In this document: piece by piece, positions 25,228 to 33,655 of the stretch | Numbering within the stretch: the stretch's first letter is position 1 | How the letters are laid out: each line of letters opens with the position of its first letter | DNA from: Streptomyces katrae | GTDB taxonomy: Bacteria; Actinomycetota; Actinomycetes; Streptomycetales; Streptomycetaceae | Length of the DNA stretch: 64,000 nt | NCBI RefSeq assembly: GCF_002028425.1 | Contig: NZ_CP020042.1 | Location: 1,426,001 to 1,490,000 of the forward strand | Reading direction: 5' to 3' | The notes under the pieces: generated by a model | What the model was told of the DNA's origin: nothing | The model's database searches: none | The model's input: only the letters and a program-made list of their open reading frames with translations | Position numbers and translations under genes: made by a program

Positions 25228-25686
25228 ATGCTGAACACCAAGCGCGCCGGTCGCACCGAACCGGAGCCCCTGGAACCGCTCGCCGCCGAGTACGCGGAGG
25301 ACGACGACTACCTCGAACCCGGCGACGCCGGGGGTTTCGAGATCCACCACGCGATCTGCCCCGACTGCGGGCAGTCGATCGCCCTCGTCGCGGACGAGGA
25401 GCAGCTGCCGGAGCACGCCCTGTGCCTGACCCCGTGGAACCCGTTCGGGCTCACGGTGTGCGCGGGTACGGGCCGGCCGGTTTCGGACGCGCTGGCGTCG
25501 GTGGGGCTGCTCCAGCCGGAGCACTCGCAGCAGCCGGAGCTCGAGGCGGTCGTGCACCTCACGCTGCCGCAGGGCCTGGACTGGCGGACGCAGCCCTTCT
25601 CGCACGTCGGCGGTCCAGGCTCGCGTCCCGTGCGGCCGGCGGCGGCCCCGCTGCCGCAGAAGCGCCAGCACGCGCAGGCCGCCTGA
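25228..25686 (+). CDS. conserved hypothetical protein with CxxC motif
   Basis: This encodes 152 residues from the ATG at 25228, preceded by GGGGGAG. It has an acidic N-terminus, then a motif ICPDCGQSIALVADEE with two cysteines and a third in HALCLTPW. This resembles half of a metal-binding ribbon. The C-terminus is Pro/Ala-rich. I do not recognise a function. It diverges from the Lrp regulator with a 208-bp spacer and converges on the phosphotransferase gene with only six bases between the stop codons. Confidence 0.7.
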   Translation: MLNTKRAGRTEPEPLEPLAAEYAEDDDYLEPGDAGGFEIHHAICPDCGQSIALVADEEQLPEHALCLTPWNPFGLTVCAGTGRPVSDALASVGLLQPEHSQQPELEAVVHLTLPQGLDWRTQPFSHVGGPGSRPVRPAAAPLPQKRQHAQAA

Positions 25687-25692
25687 CCTGCG

Positions 25693-26781
25693 CTACCAGT
25701 AGGTTCCCTGCACCATGGCGGCCAGGGCGGCATGGTGCAGGATCAGGCCGTCCGGGTCGGCCGGGACCTCGACCTCCCCGAAGTACGCCTGCCGGTAGGC
25801 GATCCGCAGCATCACGATGCCGTGGCGCAGGGCGGCGTAGAGGGTGTGGAACTCCATGTCCCGCGGGGTGTGGCCGGTGAGTTCGGCGTAGCGGCGTTCC
25901 AGGTCCTCCCGGCGCAGGAAGTCGGGCAGGCCGGGCTGGCCGAAGCCCACGGTCAGGTCCTGGAAGAAGCGGTGCAGGTAGACGGTCCAGCCGAGGTCGA
26001 CCTCGCGCGGGGCGTAGGCGGCCATTTCCCAGTCGAGGACCGCCGCCGGCCGGAAGCCGTCGTAGACGACGTTGCCGATGCGGGCGTCGCCCCAGTTCAG
26101 GACGGGCTCGCCCTCGTCGGCGGGCCAGAGTTCCTCCAGCCGGTCGAAGGCCCGCTCCAGGAGGGGCGAGGGGGACAGGCCCTCGACCACCCAGGCGTAG
26201 TAGGCGCGCTGCGCGTCGACGTGGCGGCGCAGCGGGCTGCCCTCGCCCGGCGGGAGCAGGAACGCGGCCTCCTTCGCCGGGAACTGGTCGTGCAGGCGGG
26301 CGAGGAGGGAGATGCTCGCCTCCTGGAGGTCGGCGCGCTCGGCGTCGGTCGCCGAGTGCAGCCAGTTGCCCTCGTAGGTGTAGGGCATGACGTCGGGCGG
26401 TACGCGGCCCTCGGCGCGGGCCATCACGAAGAACGGCGAGCCCAGCGGGGCGGGGTCCTCCTCCAGCCAGAGCACGCGCGGGACGGGGAGGTCGGTGTGC
26501 TCGGCGACCAGGGCCATCACGCGGTGCTGGCGGGGCATGTCGTAGGAGGGGAAGACGGTGTAGGCGGCCGGGTCGGCGGCCAGGCGCAGGGCGCAGCGGC
26601 GGACGGGGGCGTCGGGGTGCTCGATGTCGAAGAGCAGGGTCTCGCTGGACATGCCGTTGGAGCCGGGCACGGAGGTGCCGGTGACCTCGGCGCCGGGGAG
26701 CCGGCGGTCGAGCCAGGCCGCGAGGCGGCGGCCCAGTTCCTCGGGCTCACGGGTGGAGGTGCGGGGGCGTGGTGCCGTCAT
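25693..26781 (-). CDS. aminoglycoside phosphotransferase-like (APH/choline kinase fold) protein
   Basis: This 362-residue protein has the APH kinase fold: an ATP-binding N-lobe with an SSETLLFDI strand, a catalytic loop NWGDARIGNVVYD (the family's usual HGD is NWGD here) and the Mg-binding LDWEMA. It resembles the phosphotransferase domains linked to acyl-CoA dehydrogenases and lipid or steroid metabolism more than antibiotic-resistance enzymes. It is transcribed with the CrtC/AttH-like gene 28 bp upstream, which suggests a shared pathway. The substrate is unknown; calling it an aminoglycoside kinase would be over-reading. Confidence 0.82.
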   Translation of the reverse strand: MTAPRPRTSTREPEELGRRLAAWLDRRLPGAEVTGTSVPGSNGMSSETLLFDIEHPDAPVRRCALRLAADPAAYTVFPSYDMPRQHRVMALVAEHTDLPVPRVLWLEEDPAPLGSPFFVMARAEGRVPPDVMPYTYEGNWLHSATDAERADLQEASISLLARLHDQFPAKEAAFLLPPGEGSPLRRHVDAQRAYYAWVVEGLSPSPLLERAFDRLEELWPADEGEPVLNWGDARIGNVVYDGFRPAAVLDWEMAAYAPREVDLGWTVYLHRFFQDLTVGFGQPGLPDFLRREDLERRYAELTGHTPRDMEFHTLYAALRHGIVMLRIAYRQAYFGEVEVPADPDGLILHHAALAAMVQGTYW

Positions 26782-26809
26782 ATCGGACTCCTCTCCGGAT
26801 CGGGGCTGG

Positions 26810-27943
26810 TCAGGGGGCTACCGAGGTGTAGTCGGCGAAGCCGCTGGGGTCGTGGCGGCCGAAGCTGCCGTGTTCGAAGATCCCGAAGCCGGTGCGGCCG
26901 TCGAGGGTGAAGCGGGCCGAGTGGTCGGTGACCCCGAAGGCGGCCATGGGGTGGGCGCCGGGGTCGGAGAGGTCGTAGGCGCGGCGGTCGGTCCAGCCGC
27001 GGCCCTGCCAGCTGCCGTGCTGCCAGTCGGCGGCGGGCGGGTAGCCGGCTCCGACGGCGAGGGGGGAGGAGTTCAGGATCTCCACGCCGAGTTCGAGGGG
27101 TTTGCGCGAGGGGTCGGTGAGGTGGACGACGGCCCGCTCGGGGTGGCGGCTGCCGGGGCGGTAGCGGATCTCGGTGTGGGGCCAGCCCAGCTGGACGTCG
27201 TGGCGGCCGCTGTCCTCGGGGAAGACCTGTACGGCCTCGCTCAGGGTGCGGTGCCCGTCGGCGTCCTCCTGGGCGATGACCATGACGAAGCGGTCCTCGA
27301 AGCGGACGGGGATCCAGAGCCAGTGGAAGCCCTCCGGCCGCATCTCCTCGGCGGCGCGGCCGCCGTCCTCGCCGGGTATCGGGCGCACCCCCCAGCTGCG
27401 GTCGCGGGTGCCGGTCCACTCCCCCGGGGTGAGGGTGAACTGCTGTCCGCGGGCCCGGATGGTGCCGGTGACGTTTCCGGCCTGGACGAACCGGCGGCCC
27501 TCCAGCATGAGGCGGTCGCCGCGCCGCTGGATGTGGTGGGGCTCCCAGACGGCGGGGAACTCGGCGGTCCAGGTGATCTCGTACGAGAGTCCGTGCGGAT
27601 CCGCCGGGTCGGGGTCGCAGCGCAGGGTGAGGCGCCGCAGCGGGACGTCGACGGTGATCGACAGGGGGCCGACGGAGAGGTTCATCCGGTCGTCGGTGAG
27701 GGCGTCGGAGGCGCGGACGGCGAGGAGCTCGTCGCCGAGGCGCAGGGTGGCGTAGGCGTCGATGACGCCGGCGTTGGGGTAGACGCCGAGGCCGAGGATG
27801 AGGACGGCGCGTCCGGCGTGGTCGAAGACGTGGAAGATGCAGCGGTCGTAGGCGTTGCGGTCGCCCGTGACCAGGTGCTTCATCGACAGCGGGGCCTGGT
27901 GGACGGGGTACTCGTCGAGGGGCACGGGACGGTCGGCGGGCAT
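26810..27943 (-). CDS. CrtC/AttH-like beta-barrel protein, function unknown
   Basis: This encodes 377 residues from the ATG at 27943, preceded by AGGAGG. It is rich in beta strands and has the motif GTRDRSWGVRP, typical of lipocalin-like proteins related to AttH and hydroxyneurosporene synthase. Those proteins are found beside phosphotransferases and steroid-degradation genes. Family members that are characterised add water to, or bind, hydrophobic substrates. The gene pairs with the phosphotransferase gene directly downstream. No signal peptide is present. The function is unproven. Confidence 0.65.
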   Translation of the reverse strand: MPADRPVPLDEYPVHQAPLSMKHLVTGDRNAYDRCIFHVFDHAGRAVLILGLGVYPNAGVIDAYATLRLGDELLAVRASDALTDDRMNLSVGPLSITVDVPLRRLTLRCDPDPADPHGLSYEITWTAEFPAVWEPHHIQRRGDRLMLEGRRFVQAGNVTGTIRARGQQFTLTPGEWTGTRDRSWGVRPIPGEDGGRAAEEMRPEGFHWLWIPVRFEDRFVMVIAQEDADGHRTLSEAVQVFPEDSGRHDVQLGWPHTEIRYRPGSRHPERAVVHLTDPSRKPLELGVEILNSSPLAVGAGYPPAADWQHGSWQGRGWTDRRAYDLSDPGAHPMAAFGVTDHSARFTLDGRTGFGIFEHGSFGRHDPSGFADYTSVAP

Positions 27944-28214
27944 GGCGAACCTCCTGGGCGCGCGGACGGCCGGCGCGGCGCCGGCCGAGCGGATATGACG
28001 GTACGTCAGATCTCGTGTGCGCGACCAGAGTCGTGGCACATCCTGACAGCCCGGCACTCCTGGCCACGGCCCGCGCCCCGGCTCCTCGCGGCGCACCGCC
28101 GGGCCCCCCGGGGGGGGCGCGTGGGGCGCGGCGGCCGCGCGCGTGGGAAGGCTCGAACGGATGGGCGCGGGCGGGGAGGGGTTACCCGTGCTCCGGGTCC
28201 CGCGTTGGCCGTGC

Positions 28215-28511
28215 ATGACCACCCTCGAGACGCCCGCGCCGAGAGCGGGACGCCGGCGGCGCCCCACTCCGCCGGGATACGAAGAACCGGGTTACGAAGA
28301 ATCGGTTCAGCAGGCCGTCGCGCACCCCGTGCACGAGCAGTCCCGGCCGGGGCCGCAGGGGTACCGGGGCCAGCCCGACCCGCCGATCTACACCGCCCTG
28401 CTCGCCCGCTGGGCCGCCGACGGCCGGACCCTGCCGGGCCGGCGCGACCCGGACTGGTCCCGGATCGCGTCCTCCCCGATCTGGCCCTCCGGCCCCCTCT
28501 ACGGCGGCTGA
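28215..28511 (+). CDS. small hypothetical protein
   Basis: This encodes 98 residues from the ATG at 28215; a GTG at 28191 with a GGGGAGGGG upstream would add a few residues. The N-terminus is Arg/Pro-rich. The C-terminal half (PPIYTALLARWAADGRTLPG, then RDPDWSRIASS) has normal protein character and looks conserved. There is no membrane segment or known motif. It diverges from the CrtC-like gene. Confidence 0.5.
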   Translation: MTTLETPAPRAGRRRRPTPPGYEEPGYEESVQQAVAHPVHEQSRPGPQGYRGQPDPPIYTALLARWAADGRTLPGRRDPDWSRIASSPIWPSGPLYGG

Positions 28512-28616
28512 CCGGCCGTGCGGCCCCTCCCCGGGGGCGGCCGGCGTACCGGAGGTGCGGTGCGCGGCGGGACGGGGGCCGGGCCGGCGGGTGGACCGGC
28601 GCGGCCCCCGCCGTCG

Positions 28617-29789
28617 TCAGCGGGTCTCGGGGCCGGCCAGGTGGCGGGCGATGACCATGCGCTGGATCTGGTTCGTGCCCTCCACGATCTGGAGCACCTT
28701 CGCCTCGCGCATCAGGCGCTCGACGGGGAAGTCCGCGGTGTAGCCGTAGCCGCCGAGGATCTGCACCGCGTCCGTGGTGACGGCCATCGCCGCGTCCGTG
28801 CAGAACAGCTTGGCCATCGCGGCCTGCCGGGAGAACGGCTTGCCCGCGTCGCGCAGCCGGGCGGCCGCGAGGTAGAGGGCCCGGCCCGCCTCGATCTTGG
28901 TGGCCATGTCGGCCAGCATGAAGCGCAGCCCCTGGAAGTCGGCGATGGGGTGCCCGAACTGCTTGCGGCCGAGCGCGTACGAGACGGCCTCGTCGAGGGC
29001 GGCCTGGGCCACGCCGATGGCGCAGGCGGCGATCCCGAGCCGGCCCGCGTCCAGGGCGGCCAGCGCGATGGTGAAGCCCTGCCCCTCGTCGCCGATCCGC
29101 CGGGAGTCGGGGACGCGCACGCCGTCGAAGTGCAGCTGGGCGGTGGGCGAGCCCTTCATGCCCATCTTCTTCTCGGGGACGGCGGCCGTCAGGCCCTCCG
29201 CGTCACCGGGCACCAGGAAGGCCGTGATGCCCTTGGGGCCGGGGGCGCCGGTGCGGGCGAGGACGGTGTAGAAGTCGGCGACCCCGCCGTGGGTGATCCA
29301 GGCCTTGGTGCCGGTGATCACCCAGTCGTCGCCGTCGCGGACCGCCTTGGTGGTGAGCGAGGCGGCGTCCGAGCCGGAGGCCGGCTCGGAGAGGCAGTAG
29401 GCGCCGAGCAGACCGCCGCCGAGCATGTCGGGCAGGTGGGCGGCGCGCTGCTCCTTGGTGCCGTATCCGGCCAGGCCGTGGCAGGCCAGGGAGTGCACGC
29501 TGACGCCGAGGCCGACGGTCAGGCGGGCGGCCGCCAGCTCCTCCAGGACCTGGAGGTAGACCTCGTAGGGCTGGTCGCCGCCGCCGAACTCGCCCGCGTA
29601 CGGCAGGCCCAGCAGCCCGGACTCGGAGAGGAGGGTGAAGACCTCGCGGGGGAAGCGCCCGGCGTCCTCCTCCTCGGCGGCCCTGGGGCGGACCTCCCGC
29701 TGGGCGATCTCGCGTACGAGCGCGAGGAGGTCCCGGGACTCCTCGGTGGGCAGCTGACGGTCCACCGGCTGCGGGGCGCGGTCGGTCAT
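28617..29789 (-). CDS. acyl-CoA dehydrogenase
   Basis: This 390-residue FAD enzyme of fatty acid or branched-chain amino acid beta-oxidation has the signature CLSEPASGSD in the middle domain. The C-terminal helical domain contains GRKQFGHPIADFQGLRFMLAD and the catalytic-base loop IVEGTNQIQR, in which the glutamate takes the alpha proton. Length and motifs match short or medium-chain, isobutyryl or isovaleryl-type dehydrogenases; the chain-length preference is not readable. The upstream gene on the same strand is a TetR regulator, the likely controller. Confidence 0.93.
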   Translation of the reverse strand: MTDRAPQPVDRQLPTEESRDLLALVREIAQREVRPRAAEEEDAGRFPREVFTLLSESGLLGLPYAGEFGGGDQPYEVYLQVLEELAAARLTVGLGVSVHSLACHGLAGYGTKEQRAAHLPDMLGGGLLGAYCLSEPASGSDAASLTTKAVRDGDDWVITGTKAWITHGGVADFYTVLARTGAPGPKGITAFLVPGDAEGLTAAVPEKKMGMKGSPTAQLHFDGVRVPDSRRIGDEGQGFTIALAALDAGRLGIAACAIGVAQAALDEAVSYALGRKQFGHPIADFQGLRFMLADMATKIEAGRALYLAAARLRDAGKPFSRQAAMAKLFCTDAAMAVTTDAVQILGGYGYTADFPVERLMREAKVLQIVEGTNQIQRMVIARHLAGPETR

Positions 29790-29945
29790 GGCGGCGCTCT
29801 CCTCCCTCGTCGGGCACGGCGGCGACGCGTGAGGTGTGGTACGCGCCGCCGGATCTCGGTGCTTACACAGCCGATGCTGCCCTCCCGGGTCGCGGGAGGG
29901 CTCGAACAGCGGCTGCGGCGGCTTGAGTATGCCCGATCAGGCGCT

Positions 29946-30638
29946 TTACGTCACCGGTACAGGATCGCCATGATCATCCGGGGTGCTCGAAGCCTCCTCG
30001 GGAGCCACCGGAGGAGCGGGGCATTCGGGGACGAGCTCCTCGATCACGGTGAGCGTCGCGCGCAGCTGGCGTACGAGGAGGCCCGCGACGGCGGCCCGGT
30101 CGGGCCGGTCCCCGGCGTCCGGGGTGGCGGTCCAGTCGAGGGTGGTGCCCTCCACCCCGGAGAGCCAGCCGGCCAGGGCGAGCCGGGCGAGCGGCGGAAC
30201 GGTCCGTCGGCCGTAGGCTCCCTCGGCGATGGCGGCCAGGAGCTCCTCGCGCACCGCGTCGCGTATCGCCAGCACCTCGGCGTCGGAGCCGACCCCGCCG
30301 GTGACGATCGTGCGGTAGGCGGCCCGGTGGTGCTCGGCGTAGTGGAGGTAGCCGTCGACGGTGCGGCGCAGCCGTTCGGCGCCGGACAGTTCGGGCTCCC
30401 CGGTGGCGCGGGCGACGAGCTGGGCCACCGAGTCCTCGACGATGGCGAGGTAGTAGCCGCGTTTGCTCGTGAAGTAGTAGTAGACGAGCCCCTTGGCGAC
30501 GCCCGCGTGCTGGGCTATGTCATCCATGGAGAGGGCGTCGTAGGAGGTTTCGGCGAACAACTTCCGCCCGACCGCTATGAGTTCGGCCCTGCGGGCCTGC
30601 GATCGGCCGGTCGCACCGCGTTGTTGACTCTTATTCAA
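29946..30638 (-). CDS. TetR family transcriptional regulator
   Basis: The N-terminal TetR helix-turn-helix is clear: RRAELIAVGRKLFAE, then MDDIAQHAGVAKGLVYYYFTSKRGYY. The remaining 150 residues form the ligand-binding domain. The open frame extends up to 30716, but a TACACT -10-like hexamer near 30690-30695 would place transcription start inside that extension. I therefore prefer the TTG at 30638 (LNKSQQRG), giving 230 residues; the start is uncertain. It lies 156 bp upstream of the acyl-CoA dehydrogenase in the same direction and probably regulates it and itself, sensing an acyl-CoA by analogy with FadR/PsrA-type TetR proteins. Confidence 0.88.
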   Translation of the reverse strand: MNKSQQRGATGRSQARRAELIAVGRKLFAETSYDALSMDDIAQHAGVAKGLVYYYFTSKRGYYLAIVEDSVAQLVARATGEPELSGAERLRRTVDGYLHYAEHHRAAYRTIVTGGVGSDAEVLAIRDAVREELLAAIAEGAYGRRTVPPLARLALAGWLSGVEGTTLDWTATPDAGDRPDRAAVAGLLVRQLRATLTVIEELVPECPAPPVAPEEASSTPDDHGDPVPVT

Positions 30639-30746
30639 ATCCAGCCCCAGCCTCGAAGCTCCGAACCGTCCGCCACAGGATTTCCCGCAGTGTACGGGAG
30701 TGATCGCCGTGGGCAAGGACGGCAGGAGGCCCGCCGGAGGCCGGGC

Positions 30747-30896
30747 CTACAGCCAGCCGAGCTGCGTGACGAACATGGCCACGACGACCACCAGCGTCCA
30801 GCCGAGCACGTGCTCCAGCCAGGCGGAGTCCTTGGGGCCGCCGGTGCCGACGAGGCGGCGGGCGCGGGCGGTGAGGGCGGCGGCGTGTGCGGTCAT
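30747..30896 (-). CDS. 49-residue single-helix membrane protein
   Basis: The ATG at 30896 gives 49 residues: a basic N-terminal half (LTARARRLVG) and one hydrophobic segment at the C-terminus (WTLVVVVAMFVTQL). A GGACGG precedes the start. A GTG further upstream would add 11 residues. Function unknown. It is transcribed in the same direction as the TetR regulator and the SPW-repeat protein. Confidence 0.55.
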   Translation of the reverse strand: MTAHAAALTARARRLVGTGGPKDSAWLEHVLGWTLVVVVAMFVTQLGWL

Positions 30897-31041
30897 GCCG
30901 TCCAATGTGCCAGCGTTCGCGGCATTCACGGTATATGGCGAGGGTCACAGGGGCCCCGGCCGCCTCCGGGGTGCGGAGGCGGCCGGGGCCCAGGGGTGAG
31001 CGGGACGCGCGGTCCGGCCGGTGGCCGTACCGGGCGCCGGA

Positions 31042-31470
31042 TCAGGTGGTCGTGCGCGGGCGTCCGCCGATGGCCACCATGGCCAGGCCGAGGCACAGGG
31101 CGACCGCGCCGGTGATGACGTTGCTGACGATGCTGCGTGTGGTGTCCATCGCGCCGGCCATGACCCAGGGGGCCACGATGGTCCACGCACCGATCGCGAC
31201 CGCGGTCCAGGCCATCGCGTGCGTCCGTTCGTACGCCGATCCCAGGCCGCCCATGCACAGGCAGAAGGCCGCGCCGGCGATGAGGTTGTTGATGGCCAGC
31301 GGGCTCAGCGCGCTGAACCCGGCGATCCATGCCGAAGCCGCCAGGTAGAGGCCCGTGATCAGGGCCAGTGCCTCCACGGCCTGCGCGGCGGGCGTGGCCG
31401 TCACCCGCTCGAACCGAGTCCGCATTTCGGCAAGGTCCGGGTGATGTTCGATGCTCGAATGGGTGGTCAT
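31042..31470 (-). CDS. SPW-repeat integral membrane protein
   Basis: This 142-residue protein has four hydrophobic segments arranged as two pairs. Each pair contains an SPW-type motif: AASAWIAGF and VAPWVMAGA, the signature of the SPW repeat family. The N-terminal 35 residues are charged and cytoplasmic. Members occur in many actinobacteria and some archaea with unknown roles. The spacer downstream holds the small 49-residue gene on the same strand. Confidence 0.82.
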   Translation of the reverse strand: MTTHSSIEHHPDLAEMRTRFERVTATPAAQAVEALALITGLYLAASAWIAGFSALSPLAINNLIAGAAFCLCMGGLGSAYERTHAMAWTAVAIGAWTIVAPWVMAGAMDTTRSIVSNVITGAVALCLGLAMVAIGGRPRTTT

Positions 31471-31568
31471 GGTGGGCTGCCTCCTGTGAGAAGCCTTATA
31501 TGGCCCTTATGCCCAGAATCAGACGGTTAAGCCATCCGAGGGGCTGGATCTTCCGGGCATTTCCCTCC

Positions 31569-32966
31569 TCACAGCACCCCCACCTGACGCAGCGCCGCGA
31601 TCTGGGCCGCCGACGGCCGGGCGGGGGCGTAGAGGTAGCAGACCCCGCCGCTGCCGGAGACGGTCTTGCCCTCGGCGTTGTGGCGCTTGGTGCGCAGCCA
31701 GACGTTCTCCCACTCGCGGCGCTTGTAGACGCGGCGGACGGAGGCGTTGTCGGCCGAGTTCGGGTCGTTGGCGATGACGTCCCCGGCGGCGGTGAAGCCG
31801 ATCACGGTCATCAGGTGGCCCGCGGTGCCGTAGCCCGCGCCGGTCAGCTCCTCGCGGAGGAAGGACTGGGAGGTGATGGCCGGGATGCCGGCCGCGACGA
31901 GGGTCTCCAGGTCGGTGAGGGAGCCGAGCCGGGTGACGACGCCGGCCAGGTCGCGGTAGGTGGCGGCGTAGGCGGCGTTGAACGGCCAGTTGCCGCAGCC
32001 CTTGTAGGCGGCGTCGTAGGTGGAGCGGGCCGCGTGGCAGACCTGGGGGTCGGCGTACTCGGGGTCGACCCAGGCCAGGGAGGCGGCACTGGGCTTGCGG
32101 CCCCAGTACTCGATGATCATCTGGGAGGAGGTGGGGCTGCACCAGGCCTCGCCGCCGTTGTCGTACTGGGGGTACTGGCCGGTGTGCACCTCCTGGGAGT
32201 AGCGCGGGACCTTCAGCTCGTGGGCCCGGCCGGAGGGGGCGGCGGCCGGGACGGTGAACCGGTCCGGGACGGCGGAGGCCATCGCCCCGGCCAGCCAGAC
32301 GGTGGGCCCTGCGGCGGTGCCGGGCTTGCGGTAGAGGGTGAGCCGCAGCTGCCAGTGCGTGATCCGCACCCCGGCCGCCGCGGCCGGGCCGTCGACGGCG
32401 AGGGTGTCGGTCCAGACGGTGGTCCGGCCGTCGGTCTGTCCGTCGACGGAGGTACGGCGGATGTCGCCGTCACCGGCCGCCCAGCGGCCCATCACGTACC
32501 AGGGGCCGGTGGTGCCGTCCGGGTAGGTGACGCGCAGCTCGGTCTGGATCCAGCTGCCGGCCGGGGTGCGGGCGTTCCAGGAGGCGATGGCCTCCGTGGC
32601 GGGGACGGCCGAGCGGTGCAGCGGGGAGGTCCAGGTGGCGTACTCCCAGGAGGACTTCCGGTGGGTGTGCGGGTCGGTGTACTCGGTGCGGCCGGCCGGG
32701 GTCCTGATCTCCAGGCCGGGGCGGGGGCCGTCGACGGCGGTGGTGCCCTGGTGGGTGCCGGCCTGCCAGTGCGCGTGCGCGTACCAGAACCGGTTGTCCA
32801 CGGTCGGGCCGGCGGCGGCCCCGTCCGGCTGGGGCTGGGGCTGGGGCTGGGGCTGCGCCGCCGGGCCGGGGGCCGCGGCGGCCCGGCCGGCGGTGGGCAG
32901 GGTGGCCGCGGTCGCGGCGGCGAGGGCGACGGCCAGGAGGGCGCGGCGGGGTGTGGGTGCGGTCAT
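31569..32966 (-). CDS. secreted C39-type cysteine peptidase-like protein
   Basis: This encodes 465 residues. The N-terminus is a signal peptide (RR near the start, then a hydrophobic Ala/Leu stretch, AXA-type cleavage near residue 30; possibly Tat because of PRRALL). A PQ-repeat linker follows. The middle 200 residues are beta-rich (about 50-250). The C-terminal domain is a C39-like peptidase: Cys in GGEAWCSPTSSQM, His in GHLMTVIGF and the downstream NDPNS. Homologues are annotated as C39 family peptidases exported by actinobacteria. The substrate is unknown; no lantibiotic genes are near, so bacteriocin processing is unlikely. Confidence 0.85.
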   Translation of the reverse strand: MTAPTPRRALLAVALAAATAATLPTAGRAAAAPGPAAQPQPQPQPQPDGAAAGPTVDNRFWYAHAHWQAGTHQGTTAVDGPRPGLEIRTPAGRTEYTDPHTHRKSSWEYATWTSPLHRSAVPATEAIASWNARTPAGSWIQTELRVTYPDGTTGPWYVMGRWAAGDGDIRRTSVDGQTDGRTTVWTDTLAVDGPAAAAGVRITHWQLRLTLYRKPGTAAGPTVWLAGAMASAVPDRFTVPAAAPSGRAHELKVPRYSQEVHTGQYPQYDNGGEAWCSPTSSQMIIEYWGRKPSAASLAWVDPEYADPQVCHAARSTYDAAYKGCGNWPFNAAYAATYRDLAGVVTRLGSLTDLETLVAAGIPAITSQSFLREELTGAGYGTAGHLMTVIGFTAAGDVIANDPNSADNASVRRVYKRREWENVWLRTKRHNAEGKTVSGSGGVCYLYAPARPSAAQIAALRQVGVL

Positions 32967-33100
32967 CGGCGTGGCCCCCAGGGGTCGTTGGTTCCGGTGG
33001 ATCGGACGCGTCCACCTTTCCAGTTCCCGGGGGCGGGGCGGCGAAGCCGGCGTTCCGTGTCGGGCCCGTGATGCCGCTGCGCGGTGCGGCTCGGCCCCTG

Positions 33101-33162
33101 ACCCCGCGCCTCAAACGCCGGCGGGGCTGAAAGACCCCCGGGGGCTTCGCCCCGGACCCCGT
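33101..33162. repeat. dispersed GC-rich palindromic repeat, copy 2
   Basis: GCGCCTCAAACGCCGGCGGGGCT is present here as GCGCCTCAAACGCC plus GGCGGGGCT, followed by GGGGGCTTCGCCCCGGACCCC-type sequence. The same modules are found at 24526-24571 and 37380-37434. Confidence 0.7.
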
Positions 33163-33250
33163 ATGTGCGCTCCGCGCCCGGCCGCCCGCGGACAGCTGCC
33201 GGGCCGGGCCGCAATCCAGCGGGGGCCCGAGGGCAGGGGCCCGGAAAGAG

Positions 33251-33412
33251 GTCCGGGGCAGAGCCCCCCGGAACGGGGCCCGGGGCAGAGGCCCCAGGGA
33301 ACGGGGCCCGGGGCGAAGCCCCCGGAACGGGGCCCGGGGCGGAGCCCCCAGGGAACGGGGCCCGGGGCGGAGCCCCCGGAACGGGGTCCGGGGCGGAGGC
33401 CCCGGGGAACGG
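33251..33412. repeat. six-unit tandem repeat, units of 26 and 28 bp
   Basis: Six units of the form GGCCCGGGGCGGAGCCCC plus GGAACGG follow each other without spacers. Units ending CCCGGAACGG (26 bp) alternate with units ending CCCAGGGAACGG or a similar 28-bp form. Each unit is itself a small palindrome around GGGGC-GGAG-CCCC. The unit sequence resembles half of the dispersed repeat next to it. Confidence 0.85.
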
Positions 33413-33470
33413 GGGAAGGGCGGGGCGGGGAGCGGCTCCGCGCAGCGGCGTAGGGGCGGGACAGGCCCTT

Positions 33471-33643
33471 GGGCCTGTCGTCAAAGTCCCGTCGTCGCCC
33501 GGAGGGCGGCCCCGCGGCGTCTGGTGCGTGCTCCCGGTGCGCCGGGGGCACGGCCTCGTACTGGACGTACTCGGCCGTGCTCCCGGTGCGGCGAGAGTGC
33601 GTGCCAGACGCCGCGGGGCAGACGGGACTTTGACGACAGGCCC
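33471..33643. mobile_element. MITE-like 173-bp palindromic element
   Basis: The two ends are perfect inverted copies for 23 bp (GGGCCTGTCGTCAAAGTCCC and three further bases). Similarity continues inward through CCCCGCGGCGTCTGG. The left arm carries a 16-bp insertion at 33494-33509. The centre is itself palindromic (GTACTGGACGTAC). It has no coding capacity. This is the structure of a non-autonomous transposable element or a large dispersed palindrome. No clear target duplication is visible. Confidence 0.55.
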
Positions 33644-33655
33644 TAGGCTGGGCGG

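Larger units (their letters stand above)
32967..33655. other. 689-bp repeat-rich intergenic region
   Basis: The region between two divergent genes has no supported gene. In order it contains a dispersed palindromic repeat (33101-33162), a six-unit tandem repeat (33251-33412), an 18-bp palindrome ACAGGCCC-TT-GGGCCTGT (33461-33478) and a MITE-like inverted repeat (33471-33643). Open frames across it are made by repetitive GC-rich sequence. Confidence 0.7.

Noticed and set aside
25693..26781. An aminoglycoside resistance gene
   Set aside because: Only the kinase fold is shared; the catalytic loop is NWGD and the partner gene points to lipid-type metabolism.
31569..32966. A bacteriocin-processing C39 peptidase
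   Set aside because: It is a secreted stand-alone protein with a signal peptide, lacks ABC transporter domains and has no precursor peptide gene nearby.
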